Shown here: positions 24,957 to 35,944 of the stretch, one piece after another | How positions within the stretch are numbered: position 1 is the first letter of the stretch | Layout: each line of letters starts with the position of its first letter | Assembly (NCBI GenBank): GCA_007570785.1 | Contig: ML661382.1 | Coordinates: 1,243,526-1,307,525, forward strand | Direction: 5' to 3' | From: Antilocapra americana | Taxonomy: Eukaryota > Chordata > Mammalia > Artiodactyla > Antilocapridae | Length of the DNA stretch: 64,000 nt | Notes under the pieces: model-generated | Database searches by the model: none | Seen by the model: the letters and a program-made list of their open reading frames with translations, nothing else | What the model was told of the DNA's origin: nothing | Made by a program: the position numbers and the translations under genes

Positions 24957-26689
24957 TTCGGTTTCATTCTTCTTGAAAATTTTTATACATTTCTTTTGGT
25001 CTTAGTAATGACATAATTTTGTCATAGGTAATTTCTTTCTGATTTCTGTTTTTGACAAATTGGGATATTGAATATTTGTTTTGAATTTTGTAGAAAACTG
25101 AGTTGTGTAATAGTTTTTCCCCAAGTCCTTAGGGAGCCATGGATTACAGTTGAGAAGGATATAAGCAACTGAAGTGGAAAATGCTGTGATTTCAAGAAAA
25201 CTTCTTTAAAAATGCGTGGTTATGATGTATGTGGGGTGATTCTTTTTCTTATTTAGTAGTAGAGTGCGTACAGTAGGGAGCAACCCAGGCTAGCTGAGTC
25301 CTGGTTAAAGTTTTGCTGTTTGAAAATATGTCAAGGATTATTGCTTCAAGTATCCTTAAGGTAAATTGTGTCAAAGGTCCTCCTTGATTTTCCTGAGTTA
25401 TTTAGCTCTCGGCAGTCATTTCCAAAATGTTTGAGGTAGCTCTGTAGATCATCACCTCTGAGGGGCTAGAAGCCCTAGGAATATCTATTGGGAGAAAGTT
25501 GAATGGTAGCTGTTGTTTTTTTAAGGCTTTGTTGAATCTCAAGTATGCCAGTCACTAATCGAAACCGCCAGATGCCATTCTTTTCGTCAGTCCCCACTTG
25601 GGGCACCTGAGGGTGGATGGGCAGGCACTTGCTTAAGAGGCTCCCTCTTCCTCAGGTTTGGTTTTCAGCAGTGCTTTGCCTCGTAATATAAGCTGCAGGA
25701 GAGCAGACGGTCTGGTGCTGGGGCTGGCTTGCAGTCACCATTGGGCAGAGCTGTGGCTAGACGAGCAGTCTTAGGGCGGAATGAGCCAGAGCTGACCAGT
25801 AGGCTTGGCTGGGCTCTGCTTCATGTCCATTACTCTTGGTTTCATCCAAAATAGAAGCTGTGGTCCCCGGATTTTAGATGTGCTCGTTGGTGTTTCTGCC
25901 TTTCCCAGTTTCTTCATTGCCACTGGCTGTCAGTGGAGAGAATTCCCTGTAGCTCTGAGACTCTGCAGGGAGTTGAGAGGAGCTGTGCTTGTTTCCGGGA
26001 TGGGGTGTGTGTTCCCTTCCATTAGAACTGTCACCCACATTTCCTTTTATTGCTCGTTAAGTCAGAGGCAGCCGGGAGGAGGCATTACTCACCAGGCTCA
26101 CAGAGTGGCCCTGGCTGTGGATGGGGAGTCTGGCCCGAGCGGAGAGTGAGTCAGCTCAGGGGATGGAAAAATTGTAGGGCAGTGTGGGGTAGGGGTTGTG
26201 TGCCAGTGGCTGTTCCTTCTCTGCCTGCTCCTTTCTCTATAAGGAGTCATCAGAAAGCCGTGAATACTGGGCATCCAGTTTCAGTAATCAGTAAGCCAAC
26301 CAAACTGCAGTGATGGTGTCTCCTGTGAAAGGCATGAGTTGCCTTTAGCATTGTCGTCTTCTGTGTTATGTGTGTGTATGCGTTTTGAGGCAGGCTTGAG
26401 CTTGTATATAATAAAGTTCTGTGTGTGAGGATTTCACTAGACTCAAGCAATCACAGAGTCTCTTTGTCTTAGTTATAAAATTTAGTCATCTGTATCTATT
26501 TTTGTCCAGTAGGGGTCACTGGGGTATTAAACTCTAAATGAGAGAACCATCTAATCCCATGATAGACCCATCAGATTCCTTATCTTTATTGTTTAGAGTA
26601 CTTTTTTTTTTTTTATTTTTAGAGCAGAAACGAAAGATGTGAACTTTGTGGAACATTAACTATTTGAAGACCAGATTATTCCAATGGTT
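24957..26689. other. Non-coding sequence, nothing recognised
   Basis: T runs lie near 26601-26616. Open frames around 25805-26313 have no splice-site context or known similarity. Confidence 0.5.
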
Positions 26690-26705
26690 GAGATGGAATT
26701 GATTT

Positions 26706-26783
26706 AAAATAAATAAATAAATAACCAGCATCCCCTGAGTTGGAAGCAGGGAGTCTTAACCACTGGATCTCCAGGGAAGTCCT
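26706..26783 (-). repeat. Truncated CHR-type tRNA SINE
   Basis: A short copy: (aaat)n, then agtcttaaccactggatctc and cagggaagtcc. The flanks gagatggaattgatttt and gagctggaattgatttt at about 26690-26705 and 26784-26799 are a 16-bp target duplication with one mismatch. Confidence 0.9.
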
Positions 26784-26869
26784 GAGCTGGAATTGATTTT
26801 ATGAGTAAGATTTGAAGAGCAGTTTTTAAAGACAATGACAAGAAATACAGGAAGAAAATTGTTTATTAA

Positions 26870-27050
26870 AGCATCTGATATGTACCCATGTACTTTACAT
26901 ATATTCCTTATTTAATTTTGTGAGCCATGGTGAGAAACAGGTATTTCTATACACATTATAAGTATTAGGAACCCAAGTTTCAGAAACATTAGTGGCTTCC
27001 CCAGGGTCACATAGTTATGAAGTGATACTATCAGGGGAGATCCTGTTAGC
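26870..27050 (-). repeat. MIR SINE
   Basis: Reverse-complement MIR: actttacatatattccttat, ttaattttgtgagccatgg, ccaagtttcagaaacatta and tccccagggtcacatagtta. Confidence 0.75.
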
Positions 27051-28063
27051 CATGTTTCATTTGACTTTGGTCCTTGGACCCTGGTAAAGGGTCATGAGAG
27101 CAGAAGGTTTTATTAGAAGGCAAGCAGAGCCTGATGGTAGAGTCTCCTGAGTAAGACTAAAATGATTCTTGTGTTGAATTAGAGTTCAGAGCAGGCTCCA
27201 GGGGTTCATAAGTGGAAAGAAGCTGGCAAGTCTGTCTTTGTCTTCAGGGGGCAAGTGCTACCTCTTTTTCACTTCGAGCTACTGCCAGGATGTGGTCAAC
27301 CGTCTCACAGAGATCTAAAATTAGCTCTTTGTTTGTGTGCAAAGCTTGGTTTCCATGGATAAATGGTTTAAGTTGGTCTCTCTTACCTACCTCTTATCTT
27401 GGCCGAGACTCTTCTTCTGAGCCATGAATGCTGCTACCTACTGACGTTCTCAAACCTGCCCAGTTATGTCTTTGTTGAGCTCCTGAGCCCTCAGTCAGTT
27501 GCGTGTTTATTCTGCTTTTGCATTCTTGATTTTCTGGTATCTCAGGAAAACAAGTTGATCACATGTTCATAGCCAGACCACATTAAAAGACATTACCCAT
27601 TGAGACCAGTTTTTGTTTTTATTTGGAAAAACATTTTTAAAATTGCATTTAGGTGGGATACAAGTAAGAGGCTCTCTTTCAATGCACATTTACTTGGAAT
27701 GACAGCTATTTCTGGACAAAAATAACAGCCTTGGCAAAATTCAGACACAACCCCCGTAGACAAGGCTTCTTATTCTTAAATCACATTTTTCCATGTATTT
27801 AAGATACTGACTCTCAGAATATCCTAGAAAAAGTTTAATAGCTAGATCTTATTATTTTTACTTTGCTGGGGGGAACAGAACCCCAAGAGAGGGATTAAAA
27901 TTGTGATATGGATATTAAGGTTGGCTAATACTCTTACATTTTCCTTTTGGAAGCAGAGCCACTGAAGCCCGTTTTGTTTTGTTCATTGAGTTGGTGGTTT
28001 GGAGCTGTTAAATACCTTGGTTTACCTCCTTGCATTGGCCATTGAAGATGATTTGATGCTTTG
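27051..28063. other. Non-coding sequence, nothing recognised
   Basis: No exon is seen, nor any repeat I can name. Confidence 0.5.
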
Positions 28064-28293
28064 CTAGGTCCCATGTGGCTCTGTGGTAAAGAATTTGCCT
28101 GCCAGTGCTTTAGAGATGTGAGAGACGTAGGTTTGATCCCTGGGTCAGGAAGATCCCCTGGAGGAGGAAATGGCAACCCACTCCAATATTCCTGCTTGGA
28201 AAGTCCCACGGACAGAGGAGCCTGGCGGGGCTACAACCCATGGCGTCGCAAAGAGCTGGACACGGCTGAGAAACTGAGCGTGAGCATGAGCAC
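28064..28293 (+). repeat. Bov-tA SINE
   Basis: Sense order: gtggctctgtggtaaagaat, aggtttgatccctgggtcag, ccactccaatattcctgctt, cggacagaggagcctggcgg, gcaaagagctggacacggct. Confidence 0.93.
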
Positions 28294-28325
28294 AGGAACA
28301 CATATTCTAGTGCAGGAGCAATGAT

Positions 28326-28372
28326 GACACTATGGAACAGTTAGTTAATGACACTAGGAACAGTTAGTTAAC
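28326..28372. repeat. Short tandem duplication, period 24 bp
   Basis: The unit gacacta(t)ggaacagttagt is present twice, beginning at 28326 and 28350. Confidence 0.85.
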
Positions 28373-28382
28373 ACTAATGAGG

Positions 28383-28458
28383 GCGAGAAAAACGCACGGA
28401 CTGTTCGGCACTCAGTAAGCACTCAGTAAGCACTGAAGAGTCCGTGCATTTTTCTCAC
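28383..28458. repeat. 24-nt near-perfect inverted repeat (quasi-palindrome)
   Basis: The left arm 28383-28406 (gcgagaaaaacgcacggact plus gttc) and the right arm 28435-28458 are complementary at 21 of 24 positions, with a 28-nt loop containing cactcagtaag twice. The right arm belongs to the start of a MIR element. Confidence 0.9.
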
Positions 28459-28600
28459 CTAATCCTCACTGGAACCCTGTGAAGAGGTAACTTTATTATC
28501 CCCATTTTACAGATAGGGAAATTGAGAATGAAAGAGATTAAGTAGTTGGTCCAAAGATACAGCTAGAAACCACGAAATCAGATTTCGAGTCTAGGTTTGG
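28435..28600 (-). repeat. MIR SINE
   Basis: Reverse-complement MIR: cacctaatcctcactggaac, cctgtgaagaggtaacttta, ttatccccattttacagata, gggaaattgagaatg, ggtccaaagatacagctaga. Confidence 0.9.
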
Positions 28601-29585
28601 CTGAAGATTATGTTAGAGTTCTGGAAAGAGAGGGAAAGAGAGAAAAGAATGGGGCTTGGGGGGAGTTTCACTGCTGGACACAATTCATATCTGGAGAGAC
28701 TTGCAGAAGTGGAATTTCTGAATCAATAAATTAACTTTTTCCTCATAATCTCTCAGGTAGATTTGGAAGTTCGCTGTTAAAAGTGCCTGGGCTCCTTTGT
28801 TAGTGTATGTTACCTGCTGGGCCTGTTTAGAGGAGCATGTTGAGTTATTCCTGCCATAAGATGAAGAGCTTTCTGGGCACTTGCTCTCTGGTGTGTTTTT
28901 GTGGTGAAAATAGATGTTGTATTTTGGGAATCTTGATGATTTGCTGGATCCAGGTTTGCTTTTTCCAGTATGTTTCCCCTTTATTCCTGGCCCTCACAGT
29001 GCTCTTTAGATCTTGCTCTTTTCATTCATTCATTCACTCATTTTATTAGTAGTTCTTTAGTGATGAGATTTTATATAGGAGAAAGACTTTAGCTTCAAAA
29101 ACTTTAGTGGAGTAAAAATGTATACACAACTATATTATAAAGTAGAAAGTGCTAGATGTCATCAGAGAGAAGCATATAAATTATAAGTTCACAGAAGTTG
29201 CTTACTTCTAACTGGGATGGAGGGAGTCACCAGGGAGAATTCTGTGAAAAGACTGGCTTAAACTGATCCACGGGAGTGGGACTTTGACTTATGGAAATGG
29301 GAAGGAAATACATTCCAGGGTAGGTGAGGGAAACCTTGTAATGCCAGAGAGTTTTTAACTTGCTCGCTGTGAGAAATACAAGTTATAGAATTAAATGACA
29401 GATGAGTATTTATTGAGCATTTAAGACAAAGCAGGCATTATGCATGCTTTAGGGAGATTAATCTCACAGTGGATTAGAACAGGGTCAGCAGGTTGGAGAC
29501 TGGGATTAGGAAAATTAGATTTGGTAATTTTGGTGATAGGTTAGGTAAATGATTAGTTTACCAAGGTTTTGTATAGTCTGAGCAG
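28601..29585. other. Non-coding sequence; MIR/L2-like traces only
   Basis: The patch at 29400-29460 (gatgagtatttattgagcatttaagac...ggcattatgcatgctttagg) is L2/MIR-like. Nothing else is recognised. Confidence 0.5.
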
Positions 29586-29599
29586 TATTCAGATGTCTT

Positions 29600-29736
29600 T
29601 TTTTTTTTTTTTAAATATATTTATTTTTGGCTGCACCTTGCAGCTTGCAAAATCTCAATTCCCTGACTAGAAATTGAAGCTGGGTCAAGACAATGGAAAC
29701 CTGGAATCCTAACCACTAGGTCCCCAGGGAACTGCC
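29600..29736 (-). repeat. CHR-type tRNA SINE, first of a tandem pair
   Basis: In reverse: T run, aaatatatttatttttggct, gcaccttgcagcttgcaaaa, aacctggaatcctaaccact, ccccagggaactgcc. It shares outer flanks with the next copy. Confidence 0.88.
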
Positions 29737-29756
29737 TGGTGTTCCTTCTTCTTCTT

Positions 29757-30033
29757 CTTTTTTAAATTAAGTAATTAATTTATTATTGGGGCTACACTGG
29801 GTCTTGGTTCCTGTGCTTGGGCTTTCTCTAGTTGCAGCCAGCAGGGGTTACTCTAGCTGCAGCGTGCAGGCTTCTGTCGTGGTGGAATGTGAGCTCTAAA
29901 GGTTGGACTCAGTAGGTGGGGCTCTCAGGCTTAGCTTCCCTACCACCTGTGGCATCTTCCCAGGCCAGTGATCAAACCTGTGTCCCCTGCATTGGCAAGT
30001 GAATTCTGGACCACTGGACTGCCAGGGAAGACC
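29757..30033 (-). repeat. CHR-type tRNA SINE, second of a tandem pair
   Basis: In reverse: attggggctacactgggtct, gggctttctctagttgcagc, tgtcccctgcattggcaagt, ggaccactggactgccaggg. The outer flanks tattcagatgtctt (29586-29599) and tattcagaagtctt (30034-30047) bracket both copies as one target duplication. Confidence 0.92.
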
Positions 30034-30089
30034 TATTCAGAAGTCTTGTGATCACATGTATTAAATAGTTTTTTTTTTGCTGTCCCTCC

Positions 30090-30320
30090 AAATAATGATA
30101 ATTACATACAGTATTTATTGAGCACATACTGTGTGCCAGGCACAATCGAAACACTATAAACGCATTAACTCATTAATCCTCACTACAACTCTGTGGGACA
30201 GGTTCTGTTATTATCATCATTTCACAGATGAGATTGAGGGTCTTTGAAGTCACGTATGTAACTTGCCCACAGGTGCTAATGTACCATATATAGTAGAGGC
30301 TAGATTTGAACTCAAGTAGG
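30090..30320 (-). repeat. MIR SINE
   Basis: Reverse-complement MIR: gtatttattgagcacatact, gtgtgccaggcacaatcgaa, attaactcattaatcctcac, tgttattatcatcatttcac, ctagatttgaactcaagtag. Confidence 0.92.
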
Positions 30321-30323
30321 CAG

Positions 30324-30375
30324 ACCATGGCCCATGGGGTCGCAAAGAGTCAGACATGACGGAGCACAGCACAGT
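30324..30375 (+). repeat. BovA 3' fragment
   Basis: The text gaccatggcccatggggtcg and caaagagtcagacatgacgg is the 3' end of a Bov-tA or Bov-A2 SINE, joined directly to the MIR. Confidence 0.85.
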
Positions 30376-31895
30376 CTGGTTTCAGATTGGGCCTGTAATT
30401 ACCGTGCTGCTAAAATACTCATGGCATCTTGGTTATTGAGCAAGAAATTTGAATTTTTTTTCCTGCCTTTATTGTGTTCAGTGACTCTTGAGTATGTAGA
30501 AAATTCTTTGTAGACATACTGAACCTTTGCATGTCTATTGTTGTCTCAATACCATATTGCTAAATCTTAAGAGATTGGAGTCATAAATGTCTCTTAATTA
30601 GATTCTATGAAGCTCACATCCTTTGCCTTCTGGACTCAATGGAGAACACAGGTGACAGGCATTCAAGGCCTGGATTTGATGCCTGGACTTCCCATTTCCA
30701 GAAACCCATGGTTTCTAATCATATTAGTCATATGGTAGTCTCTCCACCAAAATTTTTAATTGTGTTTGATTTTTTTTTAAGTCTCTTTTTGTAAACATCA
30801 TTTTTCTAGATTTCCCTCTTTTAAATGGGTCTTATATTTCCAGTCTGTATCTGCTGGAGTTCTGATGCTGGTGGACGTCAGTTATTTTTGAGGCCAGGTG
30901 TACTCCATGACAGTTCGGATAAAACATACAGCCTCCTTTCTCACAGGTTTGCTTTCATCTCAGTCACCGATACTGACGCGATTTGGGGCTGTGGCCCTGT
31001 TTCAAGATTTCTTGTGGGTAACAGTTGTGGGTGACCATCCTGAATCCTTGTGAGTGAAGTAATCTGATAGAGAGGCAGGTCTCAAGTCTTAATGAAGTTC
31101 AGAGTGTTGCTTCTACAAGGTTTTTTTGCTGCCTTGGGGCCCTTTCCATTGGCTGTCAGCAAAGGATATCCTGGAGGGTGCCGAATATGTCTTTGAGTGG
31201 CCTATTCTTTGTATAATAAATGATCTCTAAAACGAAAGCTAGCCACTCCCCTTGCCAGCTTCTAACCACTTCCTGTGACAACACACAGATCCATCTTAGT
31301 TTTTCTGAGTGAAAACGTTATTTTCACAAAGCAGTTTCTCTGCCCTTTTTTCTTTGTTCAAACGTGCATATGTATATATACACAAAAGCTGGAAACAAAC
31401 TTTTGACATGTGATATATAGTAAAATGGCGTATCCAAGGTATAGCATGTTATCTTATAAAAATCTACAAAGAATAAATTAAGTTGGATACCTTCCATTAT
31501 CTTCTCTGATAACAGTAGATTCAGAATGTATCTTGATATTTGAATCCTTGAATTTTTTTCCCTTCAGATTTCCTAGGTGTTTTGGAATGGCACAAGCATG
31601 ATACACGATTTTCCAATTAAGACAGCCTTGCAGTGGCTTCAGATAGCAGCGTAAGGAAGAGAAATGGCTTTCATATTAGGAAATGAAAATTTGGTGAAGA
31701 TACTTAAAAGATTGCAAAAAGTGTTAGACAGTGGTGACACAGCCAGCACGAGCACTGTAACATTTTGTGTTGAAATTGAGATTCTTTCCTTAGAGCTGGG
31801 TAGAGCTCCTTATAGGCTCTAACAAAGAGGAAGTATTCCAAATACATAAATATCTAAAATTGTTTAGCTTCAAATTAGCATACTGATTTTGCCAA
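30376..31895. other. Non-coding sequence, nothing recognised
   Basis: The stretch is AT-rich. No exon or recognisable repeat is seen. Confidence 0.5.
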
Positions 31896-31899
31896 AACT

Positions 31900-32035
31900 T
31901 TTCAGCAAAAGGAGGTGGTGTGATTAAAATAAATTGATTTGAAATCAGACAGATGAAAGTTCAGATGTCAGTTCATCCTCTTACTTTGTGACTATGGGCA
32001 AAATAACTTGAACAAGTTACTGCCTAAGAGATATC
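31900..32035 (+). repeat. MIR SINE fragment
   Basis: The tokens gaaatcagacagatgaaagt, tcctcttactttgtgactat and gggcaaaataacttgaacaa match the MIR middle. Confidence 0.65.
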
Positions 32036-32119
32036 ATGTAGTTTCCTGACTGCAGAACAGTATCCTGGGTCTCTCCCAGAACTCTGGATGCATATATTCA
32101 ATTGCATATTCAAAGTTCC

Positions 32120-33385
32120 ACTAAAATGTCTACTAGGCATTTCAAAGTTAATGTATCCAAAATGGAATTCCTACCCCATTCCCCGCCCCTCACTAAAAAC
32201 AAAAAAACAGCACCTCAAGCAACTATAACCACCAGTGACCCACAGACCGTCTGCTTCTCTGGCTGCCTTCCCCATCTTAGGAAATAGTTGTTCTGTCCTT
32301 TTAATTTCGCAGGCCCAAACCTGGAAGTCATTCTCAACTCTGCTCTTTCCTTGCTCACCCTACATCCAGTCTATCAGCAGATCTTGATGACTCTTTTTTT
32401 CTTTTTTTCGTTTAAGAAATATTTATTTACTTATTTGGCTCAGTTGGGGCGTTCAGGATTTTTTTCTTCAAGTTACAACGTGCAGGATTTTTAGTTGCAA
32501 CATGTAGGGTCCTTATCCACAGCGTGTGAAGCCCTAGTTGCGGGATGGGGGCTCTAGCTCCCCAACCAGGGGTCAAACCAGGACTCCTGCATCCTGCATT
32601 AGGAGTGCCGAGTCAGCCATTGGAACACCAGGGAAGTCCTGACTCTTTTTTTTAATTTGTCCAGAATATGACCATATCTTACCATCTCTACCACTGCACG
32701 CTAGTCTCAGTTATGATTTCTCAGGCACTAGTTTTCACTTGGATTATTGTAATCACATTATAACTACTTTCCCTGCCTCTGCTTTTACCTCTCAATAGTC
32801 TGTTCTCAATACCGCAGCAAGAGTGGTCCTTTTAAAACCTAAGTTAAATCCTATCACTCTGTCACAGGAAACCCTCCAAAGGTTTTCCATTTCACATAGA
32901 ACAAAAACTGGAGTCTTTCCACATGGTCTGTACCGACACAGGTGATCCGAGCCCCTCTCTGGTCTCGTCTCCTGACATCCCTGTTCGCTTTCAGCTTCAG
33001 TCATTCTAGTTTCCTTGACGTCCCCTGAACACGTCAAGTCTACGTCTGCCTCAGGGACTTTGTACTTGCTCTTTTCTTTGTTGGGCTTGCCCTTTCTCTA
33101 GGTAGCCATATGATTTGTTGGCTTGTAATCTGTAGGTCTGCTCAGATGTCATCTTATTAGAGAAACCTCCCCTGACCATTCTGTACAGAAAACTCTAAAC
33201 ATCTCCACTCTGGTTCTCCCTTCTCTTCTTCATCTCCTTAGTATATATTTATTTTATTTTCTGTCTTCCTCTATCTTCCTACTAGCATATGAGCCCCATG
33301 AGGGCAAGATCTTTGTTTTATTCACTACTGTATTACCAGTATCTAGAACAGGCACATAATAAATATTTGATGAATGAAATGTAGA
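32120..33385 (+). repeat. L2 LINE 3' region, split by a CHR SINE
   Basis: Sense L2 order: tcaaagttaatgtatccaaa, atggaattcctaccccattc, cctggaagtcattctcaact, ctatcagcagatcttgatga, then after the SINE accgcagcaagagtggtcct, aaacctaagttaaatcctat, ccctgaccattctgtacag and acaggcacataataaatatt. Confidence 0.85.
32401..32639 (-). repeat. CHR-type tRNA SINE inside L2
   Basis: In reverse: atttatttacttatttggct, agggtccttatccacagcgt, tccccaaccaggggtcaaac, gccattggaacaccagggaa. The flanks tgactcttttttt at 32388-32400 and 32640-32652 form the target duplication within the L2. Confidence 0.92.
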
Positions 33386-33854
33386 TTAGCATACAATTGT
33401 AGATGATCTTGACATCAGATTAAGGCATTCATATTGTATTAGTTTCCCCATTAAAGGCCCTTTGTTAACCTTTCTGGTTAGTAGATTATTCAAATATAAA
33501 ACCCTTCCCTTTTATTAAAAAAAAGAGGGGATAACTTTACAGGTATTAAAGCAGTTTGCATTTTAAAAACTTTTTTGTGGTAACACAGCATGTTTATATA
33601 CCGTAGTTTGAAAGGCACTGTAGAAATAAAGAGCTGATTTGGTAGAGAAAGGAGGTTGTAAGGCTTCTCTGAGTGAAGAATCCTGGATGTCAGGTGTAGT
33701 CTTGGCCGTTGGGTTGTCTGTGTTTTTGTGCGTTCACACTTCATTTTATAAAATATCTCTTCATAGAAAAGTAGGTGAAGAGGGGGCACTGCAAGAACTT
33801 GGCATATGCAGCTTGGATCGTGCAGAATTCTTTATAGCCTTCAAATGTGTTTCT
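33386..33854. other. Non-coding sequence, nothing recognised
   Basis: The stretch is AT-rich with a short A run near 33518. No exon or repeat is recognised. Confidence 0.5.
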
Positions 33855-33876
33855 TAGGTTTATTGAAATATAATTT

Positions 33877-34121
33877 GGGACTTCCCTGGTGATCCAGTGG
33901 TAAAGAATCCACCTTCCAATGCAGGGGACATGGGTTCGATTCCTGATCAGGGAACTAAGATCCCACATGCCACGGGGCAACTAAGCCCGTGCGCCACAAC
34001 TGCTGAGCCTGCACTCTCGAGAGCCCCTGCCCCATAACAAGAGAAGCCCGTGAACTGCACCTAGAGAAAGCCCAAGCGCCTCAATGAGGACCCAGCACAG
34101 CCAAAATAAAAGGTTAATTAA
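33877..34121 (+). repeat. CHR-type tRNA SINE, sense, inside L1M
   Basis: This is one of the most complete heads in the window: gggacttccctggtgatcca, gtggtaaagaatccaccttc, aatgcaggggacatgggttc, gattcctgatcagggaacta. The body follows (cgtgcgccacaactgctgag) to an A-rich end. The flanks aaatataattt and aaataaaattt are a decayed target duplication. Confidence 0.95.
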
Positions 34122-34210
34122 AAATAAAATTTATATATGATAAAATCCATCCATTTAGGTCTGCAATGTTATGAGTTTTGACAAATGTTTCTAGTAGTGG
34201 AACCATCATC

Positions 34211-34870
34211 AGTCAGTCAGTCAGTTCAGTCGCCGAGTCGTGTCCGACTCTTTGCGACCCCATGAACTGCAGCACGCCAGGCCTCCTTATCCATCACCAA
34301 CTCCTGAAGTCCACCCAAACCCATGTCCATCGAGTTGGTGATGCCATCCAGCCATCTCATCCTCTGTCTTCCCCTTCTCCTCCTGCCCCCAATCCTTCCC
34401 AGCATCAGGGTCTTTTCCAATGAGTCAGCTCTTTGCATGAGGTGACCAAAATAGTGGAGTTTCAGCTTCAACATCAGTCCTTCCAATGAACACCCAGGAC
34501 TGACCTCCTTTAGGATGGACTGGTTGGATCTCCTTGCAGTCCAAGGGACTCTCAAGAGTCTTCTCCAACACCACAGTTCAAAAGCATCAATTCTTCGGCA
34601 CTCAGCCTTTTTCACTGTCCAACTCTCACATCCATACGTGACTACTGGAAAAACCATAGCCCTGACTAGACGAACCTTTGTTGGCCAAGTAATGTCTCTG
34701 CTTTTCAATATACTATCCAGGTTGGCCGTAACTTTCCTTCCAAGGAGTAGGCATCTTTTGATTTCATGGCTGCAGTGACCATCTGCAGTGATTTTGGAGC
34801 CCCCAAAAATAAAGTCTGACACTTTTTCCACTGTTTCCCCATCTATTTCCCATGAAGTGATGGGACCAGA
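34211..34870 (-). mobile_element. 5'-truncated BovB (RTE) LINE with perfect target-site duplication
   Basis: The minus strand encodes the C-terminal part of the BovB reverse-transcriptase polyprotein without interruption. It includes [60 protein letters not shown] and [12 protein letters not shown]. The + strand starts with the element's 3' end, (agtc)n then agttcagtcgccgagtcgtg. A 13-bp direct repeat, tggaaccatcatc, lies at 34198-34210 and 34871-34883. The open frame runs on into flanking L1M, giving a chance 286-codon chimeric frame (34226-35086, minus strand). The element has no RT core, so it is inactive. Confidence 0.95.
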
Positions 34871-35429
34871 TGGAACCATCATCGCCATCAACATATGGAA
34901 CATTTCTATTATCTTGTAAAATTTTCTTGTGTTCCTCCTTTGTATTCTGTTCCCTTCCTTCACCGCATGTCCCTGGCAACCAATTATCTGAATTCTGTTC
35001 TTATAGTTTTGCTTTTCTAGTGAAATCACACATGGGTGATTTCGTATTTGGCTTCTTTCGTGTAGCTTGATGCTCTTGAGATTCATCCATGCTGTGGTAT
35101 GTATCAGGAGTATGTTCCTTTTGTCTTGCTGTGTTACAGTCCCTTGTATAGAAGAGCCACAGATGATTAGTTCATCAGCTGATGGACATTCAGGTTGTTT
35201 TCAGGTTTTAGTTGTTTTGAATGAAGCTGCTATAAACATTTATGTACATGTTTTTGTGTAAACACACGTTTTCATTTTCCTTGAGTCAGTACCTAGGACT
35301 TGTATTGCTTGGTCATTCCAGTATGCTTATGACTTTCTAGAGTAATTCTGGAGTGGCCAGTTTCACCACCAGCAATATATGAGAGTTCCTGGTTGCTTTA
35401 CATCTTGCCAGGACTTGGTTTTAGTCATT

Positions 35430-35944
35430 CTACTGGTAGGTAGGTGTTAAAATGTTTTCAGTTGCTGCTACAACATCCTTGTCAAGTTTTCATTTGCAAG
35501 CCAGTGTCAGTTTCATGAAAGGCATTGTTTTCTGCTGTCATTGAGTGTCCTGATGTCCCCTTGGGCAGCTAGTAGAAATCAGGTAGATTTTTCAACTCTT
35601 GGAAAACACACTTGTGGAGCGGTTTTGCTCTCCTTGCTGATCGTCAGCATGCCTGATGTCAGGTCTGTTTCATGGAGCTTGTTCTGCCTTTCATCCTCTC
35701 TCTAGTGGTGTTCGGATCCCTTGCCTCCTCCTCCTGGATTATGGCTGTGGAAGGATTGCCCTCCCACTTGTGCCAGGGACCTTGTGGACACTTAAACATC
35801 CTTCTGTACTTTACCTCCTCCCTGCTAGTGGTTCCCTGGTGCTGCTGTGACTTTTTTCTTCTGGCTCCATCCCAGCCAGGCTGGGAATGGAAAGTTAAAA
35901 GTGTGACGTCCTCTGACAGCCTCCCATCTTGTTGAAGGGTCTGA
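35430..35944. other. Non-coding sequence, nothing recognised
   Basis: This is a repeat-free stretch upstream of the putative promoter. No coding or RNA signal is recognised. Confidence 0.5.

Larger units (their letters stand above)
33855..35425 (-). repeat. L1M 3' UTR, split by a CHR SINE and a BovB element
   Basis: The host L1 is recognised from its reverse 3' UTR. ggtttattgaaatataattt (33857-33876) continues at 34122 with aaataaaatttatatatgat and, after the BovB, with tccctggcaaccaattatct, cttgagattcatccatgctg, tcagctgatggacattcagg, tttatgtacatgtttttgtg and ccaccagcaatatatgagag. Confidence 0.9.

Noticed and set aside
33877..33960. tRNA-like A/B-box sequence as a tRNA gene
   Set aside because: The head belongs to a CHR SINE with its body and A-rich tail; no cloverleaf with an intact acceptor stem is claimed.
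34226..35086. A 286-codon open frame as a novel gene
   Set aside because: It is BovB C-terminal sequence in a 5'-truncated insertion, with read-through into L1M; there is no promoter or intact domain set.
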